Shown one piece after another: positions 1 through 5,806 of a stretch of 12,992 nucleotides of DNA (position 1 is its first letter; every line of letters begins with the position of its first letter). Source of the stretch: Phycisphaerae bacterium (GTDB lineage: Bacteria; Planctomycetota; Phycisphaerae; Sedimentisphaerales; UBA12454); contig JAQTQF010000022.1 of NCBI GenBank assembly GCA_028712345.1, forward strand, positions 1 through 12,992, read 5' to 3'. The notes beneath the pieces are model-generated. The model was not told where the DNA came from, did not search any database, and saw nothing but the letters and a program-made list of their open reading frames with translations. Made by a program: the position numbers and the translations under genes.

Positions 1-108
1 CTGCCTGACCTGCTAATCTCCTTTTCCAACACCTCCTTTCCGCCGTATGAGGGCAAAAGAATGTTTCAATTTCCTTCGGTGCTATCTGTTTCGGCTACAA
101 GTTAGCAC
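1..108 (-). other. 5' leader of a gene lying beyond the left edge
   Basis: Read on the minus strand, this stretch follows a promoter-like sequence and looks like an untranslated leader. It opens with a 6-bp hairpin (GTGCTA at 108-103 pairing with TAGCAC at 85-80). A very strong Shine-Dalgarno sequence, AAAGGAGGT, lies at 39-31, and a second one, AAAGGAGA, about 14 nt further on. A GTG or TTG right after the first site would be too close, so the true start is probably just outside the window. I see no known riboswitch and no confident codons here. This is inference from signal strength and order only. Confidence 0.35.
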
Positions 109-114
109 GATGGT

Positions 115-143
115 ATATTAGCACCTGAGTAAGCAAAAATCAA
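115..143 (-). promoter_or_regulatory. sigma70-type promoter reading left
   Basis: The minus strand has TTGATT (143-138), a 17-nt spacer and TAATAT (120-115). The -10 element is preceded by TGC, which gives an extended -10 of TGn form. The start would fall near 108, exactly where the leader hairpin begins. TTAGCAC occurs twice on the plus strand (102-108 and 118-124), 16 bp apart, with GGTGCTA at 79-85 in inverted orientation. These copies overlap the promoter and could be an operator. Confidence 0.45.
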
Positions 144-429
144 GGGAAAAATAAAAAAAACAGCAATATCAACACTGTAAAGCCCTATTAAAGAGACAAA
201 AGATTTATAATCCTTCCAGACCCTGTAAGGCAATAATAGTCCTATAAAAATACCAAAAAAATTTTTAAAAAATATTTTTTTTCTGAAAACTCGATTATCA
301 GCCTGGAAAACAGGGTAAAATCAAAATAGGGCATATAGATAGGGATAGGTAATGCTGGTTTTGGTTACAGGACAAAATTTACAGTTTTAATCCTTTATAT
401 TGTTTTGTTAAAAAAAATATTTAAAAAAT
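144..429. other. AT-rich intergenic gap, no gene seen
   Basis: This 286-bp stretch between the hldD stop and the left-edge promoter is very AT-rich, with long A and T runs around 240-300 and 410-430. I find no ORF of useful length and no GC-rich hairpin that would make a classical terminator for hldD. The T runs just after the hldD stop could help transcript ending, but that is a guess. Confidence 0.5.
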
Positions 430-1413
430 TTATTCGTCAGTTCCGGCAAGATATTTGTCGCCAATTAAATAATTCCGGACATAATCTTTGACGGCCTCTT
501 CAAGGGTTATAATCGGCTTATTGTAGCCGGCTAATACCAGCTTGCCTATATCGGCCTGTGTGAAATACTGATATTTGTCCCGAATGGTTTCCGGCATATC
601 AATGAACTCGATATTCGGCTCTTTGCCCATCGCGGCAAAGACGGCATTTGCCATATCCAGCCAGCAGCGAGCCTGTCCTGTGCCGATATTGAAAATTCCG
701 CAGGGTTTTTTGTTATCGAGGAAGAAAAGCGACATCTCGACAGCGTCTTTCACATATAGAAAATCTCTCATCTGCCGACCGTCGGCATATTTCGGATTGT
801 ACGATTTAAAGAGTTTTACTTTGCCGGTTGATGCAATCTGTCCAAACGCCTTTAGGACAAAACTTCTCATATCGGCTTTGTGATATTCGTTGGGGCCAAA
901 AACATTAAAATATTTCAGGCCGACGATTTTTTTGCCCAGTCCCCGCTTCTGCGCCCAGAGGTCAAACATCTGCTTTGAATAGCCGTACATATTCAACGGC
1001 TCAAGCTCTGGCAATTTCGATTCGTCATCGCTAAAGCCCCTGCTCCCGTCGCCGTAAGTCGCTGCGCTGGAGGCATATACAAGGCGAGCCTTTTTCTCCA
1101 GGGCAAAATCCGCAACAGCTTTTGAATACTCAAAATTGTTTTTGGCTAAATACGAGGCATCTGATTCGGTGGTTGACGAACAGGCGCCAAGATGAAAAAC
1201 AGCCTCGACGGGCAGGGCGAATCGGCCTGAGGTGATTATTTCGAGAAAATCGCCTGCCTCAAGGTAGTCGGAAAATCTCAGATTGCGGAGGTTTTTCCAC
1301 TTTTCATCTTTGCCAAGGATATCAACGATGAGGATATCGGTGATTCCTCTTGCATTTAGCCCGGCAACGATTGCCGAGCCGATAAAACCGGCTCCGCCTG
1401 TAACAATAATCAT
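430..1413 (-). CDS. hldD: ADP-L-glycero-D-manno-heptose 6-epimerase
   Basis: Cytoplasmic extended-SDR enzyme that epimerises ADP-D-glycero-D-manno-heptose at C6, the last step in making the heptose precursor of the lipopolysaccharide inner core. The 327-residue protein shows the Rossmann dinucleotide motif GGAGFIG at residues 6-12, an ASSAATYG strand near 114-121, and the catalytic YxxxK as YGYSK (Tyr143, Lys147). The tail has the FNIGTG motif typical of the family. Length matches the family (about 310-330). I chose the ATG at 1413, not the upstream one at 1455. The AAGGG ribosome site is 5 nt away, the GGAGFIG motif is then at its usual distance from the N-terminus, and the longer version would translate a non-coding CTCTGTG repeat. 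The gene has its own promoter at 1476-1504 and is separated from the upstream units by a terminator. It implies an LPS-bearing outer membrane. Confidence 0.93.
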   Translation of the reverse strand: MIIVTGGAGFIGSAIVAGLNARGITDILIVDILGKDEKWKNLRNLRFSDYLEAGDFLEIITSGRFALPVEAVFHLGACSSTTESDASYLAKNNFEYSKAVADFALEKKARLVYASSAATYGDGSRGFSDDESKLPELEPLNMYGYSKQMFDLWAQKRGLGKKIVGLKYFNVFGPNEYHKADMRSFVLKAFGQIASTGKVKLFKSYNPKYADGRQMRDFLYVKDAVEMSLFFLDNKKPCGIFNIGTGQARCWLDMANAVFAAMGKEPNIEFIDMPETIRDKYQYFTQADIGKLVLAGYNKPIITLEEAVKDYVRNYLIGDKYLAGTDE

Positions 1414-1434
1414 AAAAACCCTTAAAAATATAGC

Positions 1435-1459
1435 CACAGAGGGCACAGAGAACACAGAG
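1435..1459. repeat. CACAGAG tandem repeat, 9-bp period, in hldD leader
   Basis: The heptamer CACAGAG occurs three times at exact 9-bp spacing (1435-1441, 1444-1450, 1453-1459). Read on the minus strand it is CTCTGTG repeated. It sits between the predicted hldD transcription start (about 1469) and its ATG, so it would be in the untranslated leader. From memory, repeats of this form are dispersed in many environmental bacterial genomes, but only one copy is visible here. Confidence 0.7.
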
Positions 1460-1475
1460 ATATTTTTGATATTTC

Positions 1476-1504
1476 AAGGTAAGTAAAAAACTGTTTTTTG
1501 TCAA
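1476..1504 (-). promoter_or_regulatory. hldD promoter
   Basis: The minus strand carries a perfect -35 TTGACA (1504-1499), a 17-nt spacer and TACCTT (1481-1476) as a weaker -10. Transcription would start near 1469 and give a leader of about 55 nt that contains the CACAGAG repeat. The position, just after a terminator and just before hldD, supports a single-gene unit. Confidence 0.55.
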
Positions 1505-1520
1505 TTAAAACATTTTGCGC

Positions 1521-1548
1521 AAAAAAACAGCCGGCCAAATTGCCGGCT
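1521..1548 (-). terminator. rho-independent terminator reading left
   Basis: A perfect 7-bp stem, AGCCGGC with GCCGGCT around a 6-nt loop, lies at 1529-1548. On the minus-strand transcript it is followed by G and seven U residues (1527-1521). It ends whatever is transcribed leftwards before the hldD promoter. Confidence 0.8.
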
Positions 1549-1738
1549 TTTGGGGGGATAACTAAATTTTATTTCACCGAGCGCAACTACGCGTCATTAG
1601 CAAAGAGCAATATAACTTGCAACCGCAAGCAAGAGAATCCGCTTCTTATTAAAAGTAAACGGAATCCAAATCGTATTGTAAAAACTTCTGATTGCTGCCA
1701 CTTTATTTACCTTTAAAAAAAACCATCTTCTTTCAGAT
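1521..1738 (-). ncRNA. possible short transcript: small RNA or 34-codon mRNA
   Basis: A promoter at 1745-1773 and a terminator at 1521-1548 bound a minus-strand unit of about 218 nt with no gene of normal size. Two readings are possible. It may be a structured small RNA: hairpins include CCATCT/AGATGG at 1740-1723 and CTTGC/GCAAG near 1635-1615, and I recognise no 6S, SRP, RNase P or tmRNA signature. Or it may encode a 34-residue basic-hydrophobic peptide from GTG at 1701 to TAA at 1597, with AAAGG 8 nt upstream. That frame is open further upstream to an ATG at 1746, but this ATG lies inside the -10 region. Outside this unit, the rest of the 442-bp gap between hldD and the radical SAM gene (1774-1897) shows nothing I can support. 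Confidence 0.33.
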
Positions 1739-1740
1739 GG
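1715..1740 (-). terminator. short hairpin plus U8, possible terminator
   Basis: On the minus strand CCATCT, a 6-nt loop and AGATGG (1740-1723) are followed by eight T residues (1722-1715). It could end read-through from the radical SAM operon, whose stop codon is about 157 nt upstream. It also coincides with the predicted 5' end of the short transcript starting near 1738, where it could act as a 5' stabilising hairpin instead. The 6-bp stem is modest. Confidence 0.5.
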
Positions 1741-1744
1741 ACGC

Positions 1745-1773
1745 ATTGTAGCAAATAAATTGGCAAAATGCAA
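1745..1773 (-). promoter_or_regulatory. sigma70-type promoter reading left
   Basis: The minus strand has TTGCAT (1773-1768), a 17-nt spacer and TACAAT (1750-1745), close to consensus in both boxes and in spacing. It would start RNA near 1738. The nearest downstream coding signal is a 34-codon frame, then the terminator at 1548-1521. Confidence 0.6.
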
Positions 1774-1897
1774 AAAAAAGATTCGTCTTGAGCCGTAAGT
1801 GCTTTGAAAAAAAGCAGTTAAATTAACACAAAAAACATCGTTCAGATAAGTGCTTTAGTTTAGTATCCTGGTTATCTGTTAAGGTTATTCGCCAAAA

Positions 1898-2944
1898 TTA
1901 TGTGCACAAAACCGGCTGATAGCCGCATATTGGATCGCCGGCCAAGTAGTCTCCTGTCATCGCATAAGCCCTGGCACGACAGCCACGGCAGCTTTCGATA
2001 TATTCGCAACTGCCGCATTTACCTTTATAGTTTGATAAATCCCGAATCTTGTTCAGTATCTCAGAGTTTCCCCATATCTCTTCAAAATCATAGCCGTTAT
2101 CAACAAGATTGCCGGCAGAGATATTGAGAAAACCACAGGTTTGAACATCCCCGCGATAATTTATAAACGCGAATTTGCCGCCTGCCATACAACCTTTACG
2201 GTTTTTCTTTGCGAAAGAAGCTTTAAAAGCGTTTGTTTGAGACAGTATCCTGCTGAATTGAGGACCGCAGTTAACACGAACATCTATAGAATTTTGTTTT
2301 TTTATCTCGGCAAGAGCATAGAGCAGATTTTCATATCTTTCGGGTTCAAGGGTTTCATCTGAGATTGCAGTCCCTCGGCCGGCAGGCACAAGAATAAATG
2401 GGTTGAAGCAGTACGCTCCCAGTTCTTGAGCTAATTGGGTTATTTTTGGCACATGCTCAACATTGCGGCGAGTTACTGCCATATTGACCTGAAATCGGAT
2501 GCCGTGTTCTCTGCACTTTTCAATAGCTGACAAAACAATATCAAAAGCGCCGGTAACTCTTCGGAAAGAATCGTGCGATTCAGCATCAGAGCCGTCAAGT
2601 GAAAACGAAAGTGTCAAAATCCCGATCTCTTTGAGTTTTTTTGCTGTTTTGTCATTTATCGTATAGCCGCAGGTAGCCATCGCAATTCGATGGCCTATTT
2701 TGTTTCCAAACTCAATAAGCTCATAAATATCCTCTCTTTCCATAGGTTCGCCGCCGGTCAGAATAACCACACAGTTATTGTACCTTGCAATAGAACAAAG
2801 GATTTGCCTGCACTGTTCAGTATTTAACTGTTCAAGATTGTCCTGCAAACCCGCTGCTGCGCGACAATGTATGCAGTTAAACCGGCATTTTCGCGTTACT
2901 TCAAAAGCCACAATACGAGGTTTTACTATATTCTGTCCCGTCAT
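1898..2944 (-). CDS. radical SAM/SPASM protein, NirJ/AhbC/AhbD-like
   Basis: Iron-sulfur radical enzyme of 348 residues. The N-terminal radical SAM core has CRFNCIHC (Cys20, Cys24, Cys27) for the SAM-binding [4Fe-4S] cluster and the GGEP motif at 64-67. The C-terminal 40 residues hold a cysteine-rich SPASM/twitch-type region (Cys310, 313, 319, 322, 340, 347) with CRGCRARAYAMTGDYLAGDP. That pattern is characteristic of the group containing NirJ (heme d1) and AhbC/AhbD (siroheme-based heme synthesis). A radical SAM peptide maturase is the main alternative. None of the other tetrapyrrole genes is in the window, so the substrate is open. Its ATG overlaps the stop of the upstream OsmC gene by 4 nt (ATGA), which implies translational coupling. 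Confidence 0.8.
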   Translation of the reverse strand: MTGQNIVKPRIVAFEVTRKCRFNCIHCRAAAGLQDNLEQLNTEQCRQILCSIARYNNCVVILTGGEPMEREDIYELIEFGNKIGHRIAMATCGYTINDKTAKKLKEIGILTLSFSLDGSDAESHDSFRRVTGAFDIVLSAIEKCREHGIRFQVNMAVTRRNVEHVPKITQLAQELGAYCFNPFILVPAGRGTAISDETLEPERYENLLYALAEIKKQNSIDVRVNCGPQFSRILSQTNAFKASFAKKNRKGCMAGGKFAFINYRGDVQTCGFLNISAGNLVDNGYDFEEIWGNSEILNKIRDLSNYKGKCGSCEYIESCRGCRARAYAMTGDYLAGDPICGYQPVLCT

Positions 2945-3297
2945 AACTTAACCGTGTACACGACCGGACATAACACTGAATTCGAGACAAGGCAGTATTT
3001 CTCAGCCAACCGTGCAATTTCTTCAATTTTTCCGGCGTGGCTTATATCACCAATTTCAACTTTGGCATTAACTGCGACTTTTGTAAAACGAAGCCCGTCC
3101 CTGGTCTTTTCGACAGTACCTTCCGCTTCAGAACAGTATGAGATAACAGACACATTATACTTTTCCACAAAATGATAAAACACCAGCATAATACAGCTAT
3201 TGATTGATGCGACAAATAATTCTTCCGGGTTTAAGGTATCAGGACTGCCTCCATATTCTTCAGGAGGTCCTACGGCTATATTTTTTATGCCGCTCAT
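2941..3297 (-). CDS. OsmC-family protein, intact part of a frame-interrupted gene
   Basis: OsmC/Ohr-fold protein of the peroxide-reducing or thiol-handling superfamily. The 118 residues from ATG 3297 include PPEEYGG and PEELFVASINSC, the first conserved Cys, and the second conserved Cys in EKYCLVSNSV. The start at 3297 has no good ribosome site and leaves the protein short at the N-terminus. Upstream codons in the same frame (GYNSAVTS before the Met) read like the missing first strand. In the neighbouring frame an ATG at 3355 with GGAG 8 nt upstream leads into the same sequence across a run of ten A. If joined, the product is 137 residues, the usual family length. The gene is coupled to the radical SAM gene by an ATGA overlap. 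Whether it acts on peroxides or on sulfur species cannot be read from sequence. Confidence 0.75.
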   Translation of the reverse strand: MSGIKNIAVGPPEEYGGSPDTLNPEELFVASINSCIMLVFYHFVEKYNVSVISYCSEAEGTVEKTRDGLRFTKVAVNAKVEIGDISHAGKIEEIARLAEKYCLVSNSVLCPVVYTVKL

Positions 3298-3319
3298 TGA
3301 TGTTACTGCACTATTGTAT

Positions 3320-3355
3320 CCTTTTTTTTTTCAGGCTGTTTTTGAATAACTCCAT
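3320..3355 (-). other. out-of-frame 5' end of the OsmC gene with A10 tract
   Basis: On the minus strand ATG at 3355 opens MELFKNSLKKK, then runs over ten A residues (3331-3322) and GG, and stops at TAG five codons later. Removing one A (or adding two) joins this start to the OsmC frame as KKKGYNSAVTSMSG. The ribosome site GGAG is 8 nt upstream of the ATG. This is probably the authentic start of the OsmC gene, read through by RNA polymerase slippage, or broken by a one-base insertion or sequencing error. Confidence 0.6.
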
Positions 3356-3388
3356 AAGTCGCTCTCCATTTTTGGCGTTTTTTTAATC

Positions 3389-3402
3389 AAACAAATTTGT
3401 TT
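3389..3402. repeat. perfect 14-bp palindrome upstream of OsmC gene
   Basis: AAACAAATTTGTTT reads the same on both strands and lies 34 bp upstream of the probable OsmC start at 3355. It is not followed by a T run on the minus strand, so it is not a terminator. It could be a regulator site. No -35/-10 pair around it is convincing. Confidence 0.35.
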
Positions 3403-3412
3403 AACTAAATTT

Positions 3413-3509
3413 CCACGGGTTAAAACCCATGGGATTTACCGCAACAGGCATTGCCTGTCCGCCTTTGGCGGATAACTTCATCTACGGGTTGAAACCCGTA
3501 GAATTGCGG
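3413..3509. repeat. multi-hairpin intergenic palindromic element
   Basis: Between thioredoxin and the OsmC gene lies a dense set of inverted repeats. CCGCAA (3439-3444) pairs with TTGCGG (3504-3509) and encloses three hairpins: CAGGC/GCCTG (3445-3457), TCCGCC/GGCGGA (3458-3472) and the 10-bp TCTACGGGTT/AACCCGTAGA (3481-3502). A fourth, related hairpin flanks it (CCACGGGTT/AACCCATGG, 3413-3432). The GGGTT...AACCC core is shared by two hairpins. No U run follows, so it is not a standard terminator. It resembles REP/BIME-like or MITE-like dispersed elements. Copy number cannot be judged from one window. Confidence 0.7.
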
Positions 3510-3516
3510 CAGAATA

Positions 3517-3837
3517 TTAAAGAACTGAACTAATAGCATCAACCAGGATTTCTTTCGTTTGCACTCCGATAAATCGCCGTATTTCATTCCCATCCTTGAA
3601 CAATAGAAGTGTAGGGATAGCCTGCACACCAAATCGCTCGGCAATATCCGCCACCTCATCAATATTGACCTTTGCAAATTTAACCCTGCCCCTGACACTT
3701 CCGGCTAAATCTTCTAATACGGGTACTTGCATCCGACAGGGTCCACACCATGGCGCCCAAAAATCTACAAGAGCAACTCCTTTGGAAATAAGTTCTTCAA
3801 AATCAGCAGAACATACTTCTTGAACTAATTCAGACAT
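3517..3837 (-). CDS. trxA: thioredoxin
   Basis: Small cytoplasmic dithiol oxidoreductase of 106 residues, the standard thioredoxin length. The active site WAPWCGPC has Cys31 and Cys34, Asp25 is at the usual buried position (VDFWAPW), and the cis-proline is in QAIPT (Pro75). It has an excellent ribosome site, AGGAGGT, 6 nt before the ATG. No thioredoxin reductase gene is present in the window; the disulfide reductase at the right edge is of another type. The setting, with OsmC, PPOX-fold and sulfur-relay genes, suggests service to thiol or persulfide metabolism, which is inference. Confidence 0.95.
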   Translation of the reverse strand: MSELVQEVCSADFEELISKGVALVDFWAPWCGPCRMQVPVLEDLAGSVRGRVKFAKVNIDEVADIAERFGVQAIPTLLLFKDGNEIRRFIGVQTKEILVDAISSVL

Positions 3838-3906
3838 AGTTTTACCTCCTAATGCCTACATTTTTCAGGCTGGCTGCCTGCATATTCATACATTGCTTGA
3901 TTTGCT

Positions 3907-4281
3907 TTAGTGAATAATTTTTGCTCCATTGTATATTTCCTCTACACGCATCACAACAGCGGCAGCTCTCGGCAGTTTATCCGATACCCATTTCTGAACT
4001 TCATCGAACATAGCTCCTTCCGTTAATCTTTCCGCGGTGCCTTTTATCTGAAAAGAGCCTTTTTCCTCGTCGCGTACAGCAAAAGCAATCTTGCCATTGC
4101 TCAAAATATTTTTACGGGTTTTACTGAGGTAGTTGTCCGCAATCAGAACTGTTTGGTCGTCAATAACCTTTAAATATGCAATGTATACGACATTGGGAAT
4201 TTGGTCCTGACTGCTTGTGGCGACAGGGAAAATTTCCTGTTTTGATATTGCCTTTTTTACTGCATCCGGTAATCGTGCCAT
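3907..4281 (-). CDS. pyridoxamine 5'-phosphate oxidase-fold flavoprotein
   Basis: Protein of 124 residues with the split-barrel FMN-binding fold of the PPOX family. Features include the N-terminal FPVATSSQDQIPNVVYIAYLK strand pair, the KTRKNILSNGKIAFAV stretch, which is usual for the small single-domain members, and the FQIKGTAERL strand. Substrate is unknown: members bind FMN, F420 or heme, and true pyridoxamine oxidase is longer (about 200 residues), so PdxH activity is unlikely. A good ribosome site, AAGGAGC, lies 6 nt before the ATG. It is followed by thioredoxin after 69 nt and preceded by the trmO remnant. Confidence 0.82.
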   Translation of the reverse strand: MARLPDAVKKAISKQEIFPVATSSQDQIPNVVYIAYLKVIDDQTVLIADNYLSKTRKNILSNGKIAFAVRDEEKGSFQIKGTAERLTEGAMFDEVQKWVSDKLPRAAAVVMRVEEIYNGAKIIH

Positions 4282-4313
4282 AATACTGCTCCTTTGCTTT
4301 GTAATGTTTTAAT

Positions 4314-4546
4314 TTACTTTAAAATAGTTTTGTCCGGCATATCAGTATTCTGGAAGTGCTTGTCCAGCCAGCCTGAAACAGTGTTATCTCGAATGTCAAA
4401 CTGCTTAACATACGGTTTTATATCCAGCACCGGCGTGCCGTCTAAAACATCAACTTCGCTGAAATATAACTTGTTGTCCTCGATTTAATTTGCTTATACG
4501 GCGAATGTATAATACCAATAGGAATCATTGTAATTTTTTTGTCCAT
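4314..4546 (-). pseudogene. trmO: TrmO/TsaA-family methyltransferase remnant with internal deletion
   Basis: Two separate frames together recall the TrmO (TsaA/YaeB) family, SAM-dependent methyltransferases acting on N6-threonylcarbamoyl-adenosine in tRNA. From ATG at 4546 the first frame gives MIPIGIIHSPYKQ, the typical family N-terminus, then runs out of homology and stops. A second frame, ending at TAA 4314, gives NKLYFSEVDVLDGTPVLDI and KPYVKQFDIRD, the family C-terminal part. The middle, including the conserved segment with the RSPNRPNPIG-type motif (known from the family), is absent: about 75-80 residues are missing. The span of 233 nt is not a multiple of three. The gene is therefore broken by an internal deletion. 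It lies 25 nt downstream of the MBL-fold gene and 32 nt upstream of the PPOX-fold gene. Confidence 0.75.
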
Positions 4547-4571
4547 TAAAATTTCCAAGATATCGGGGTTA

Positions 4572-5399
4572 TCAAAATATTAATTTGGTTCCTGCCGCCG
4601 CAGAAATATATTTTTCACCAAAGGCATTTTTTATTTTTTCAGCTGCCTGCCGGCCGGTACAATGCAAAGGCGATATTTTTTGGATGTCATATTTTTTAAA
4701 CGCTTCTATCGTATTTGCAATTCGTATTGGACTTGCATTTAATAAGTGCATACCGCCAATAACAGCATACATTTTATTTTCTCCCGTCAATTTGCTGATA
4801 TAATCAAGGATATTTACAACACCTGAATGAGCACAACCAAAAACAACAACCAATCCCTTTGCTGATTCGATAAATAATGTCTGGTCATCTAAGAGTTCAT
4901 CGGGCTTGTGACAATTTTTATCAATAAAAAAGGCTCCCCCGACATCTTCATAATCGTTCATTCGCGGCACTTGTCCGGTTACTGTAACTCCTGGAAAGAT
5001 TTGAGTAAGCGTTTCTGTCCAAATAACCTCACGATTCTTTATAGCTTTCCGTGCGGAATCAGAGATACCAATCGATTTTGCTCCTGAAGTTTTTTGGCTG
5101 AACTTTGGTTCAGTTGCTGCAGGATGTAGATAAATCTTAGCCTTCGCAGCAATATCAGAAACAGCAGATAAACCACCGGTATGGTCATAATGGCCGTGGC
5201 TTATTACAATCGCATCGGCCTCGGCTAAACTAATGTCGAGCAACTCTGCGTTTTGAATCACCATATCGCTCTGGCCGGTATCAAACAATATTTTTTTACT
5301 GCCGTGTTCAATCCAGAATGACAGGCCGTGTTCGGCCTTCAACGCTGCTCTGCAAGCTGTATTGTCAACCAAAATTGTTATTCGGGTATCACATACCAT
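4572..5399 (-). CDS. MBL-fold metallo-hydrolase, COG1237-like
   Basis: Metallo-beta-lactamase-fold protein of 275 residues. The metal-binding motif HxHxDH is seen as SHGHYDH (His68, His70, Asp72, His73), followed by TGGL. Further ligands are probably the His in FGCAHSG (near 190) and in SPLHCTG (near 245), and GGMHLL lies near 214-219. This set matches the family often annotated as 7,8-dihydropterin-6-yl-methyl-4-(beta-D-ribofuranosyl)aminobenzene 5'-phosphate synthase. That activity is established for methanogens only, so the reaction here is unknown. Relatives are frequent next to NifX-like and MinD-ferredoxin genes. The ATG at 5399 has only a weak ribosome site (GGAA, about 14 nt upstream), and the gene starts 35 nt after the NifX-like stop, so coupled translation is plausible. 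Confidence 0.85.
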   Translation of the reverse strand: MVCDTRITILVDNTACRAALKAEHGLSFWIEHGSKKILFDTGQSDMVIQNAELLDISLAEADAIVISHGHYDHTGGLSAVSDIAAKAKIYLHPAATEPKFSQKTSGAKSIGISDSARKAIKNREVIWTETLTQIFPGVTVTGQVPRMNDYEDVGGAFFIDKNCHKPDELLDDQTLFIESAKGLVVVFGCAHSGVVNILDYISKLTGENKMYAVIGGMHLLNASPIRIANTIEAFKKYDIQKISPLHCTGRQAAEKIKNAFGEKYISAAAGTKLIF

Positions 5400-5434
5400 A
5401 AAAATAGCTTAGTTCCATTTTTTATCTGCTGCGA

Positions 5435-5767
5435 CTAATGGTCGCAGATATTTTCTCCGCTTTGGAGCGTTTTATTCAGATAGGCTGAAACTAAACTTTC
5501 CGGCGTATCTACAGATGCACCAATAACAACCTCAATCTGATTCTGGCCAAACAGTTGCTGAGCCCGCTGGCCCATACCGCCGGCAATAATTACATTTACG
5601 CCTATTCCGCCCAGCCATTTCGGCAATAAACCAGGCTCATGGGCGGGCGGGGTTTCATCATTTCTGCCGATTATTTTCCCATTGCCAATTTCAAAGATAG
5701 CAAATTGGTCACAATGGCCGAAATGAAGGCTTAATTTTCCCTGTACTAATGGAATTGCTATTCGCAT
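5435..5767 (-). CDS. NifX-like iron-molybdenum cofactor-binding family protein
   Basis: Protein of 110 residues in the NifX/NifB-C-terminal/NafY fold (dinitrogenase iron-molybdenum cofactor biosynthesis family, also called MTH1175-like). It begins MRIAIPLVQG, then SLHFGHCDQFAIFEI (conserved HFGHC), and has IAGGMGQRAQQLF and VVIGASVDTPESLVSAYL. No nif genes are present, so a role in nitrogenase is unlikely. Stand-alone members include the Desulfovibrio orange protein, which binds a Mo-Cu sulfide cluster, and proteins that bind iron-sulfide. With an Mrp gene and two ferredoxin-MinD ATPases nearby, an ORP-type metal-sulfide carrier is the best inference. The ribosome site AAAGGAAA is 7 nt before the ATG. 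Confidence 0.88.
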   Translation of the reverse strand: MRIAIPLVQGKLSLHFGHCDQFAIFEIGNGKIIGRNDETPPAHEPGLLPKWLGGIGVNVIIAGGMGQRAQQLFGQNQIEVVIGASVDTPESLVSAYLNKTLQSGENICDH

Positions 5768-5806
5768 TTTATAGTTTCCTTTCTGAAATAAGTTTGTTTT
5801 GCTAAA

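Noticed and set aside
1414..1455. Longer N-terminus for the heptose epimerase, starting at 1455
   Set aside because: The extra 14 residues translate the CTCTGTG repeat, and the ATG at 1413 has its own ribosome site and places the dinucleotide motif correctly.
1498..1716. Plus-strand frame of 72 codons in the hldD-radical SAM gap
   Set aside because: It crosses a minus-strand terminator, has no ribosome site and shows no recognisable protein features.
3481..3502. CRISPR-like repeat because of the GTTGAAAC-like core
   Set aside because: The sequence resembles a repeat end (GGGTTGAAACCC), but it is a single self-complementary unit with no regular spacers and no cas genes.
3849..3893. 14-codon frame just upstream of thioredoxin (MYEYAGSQPEKCRH)
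   Set aside because: No ribosome site, too short to judge, and its stop is inside the thioredoxin Shine-Dalgarno sequence. Could be a leader peptide, but nothing supports it beyond position.
5435..5767. Nitrogenase-related function for the NifX-like gene
   Set aside because: No nifH, D, K, B, E or N gene is seen, and stand-alone members occur in non-fixing anaerobes.
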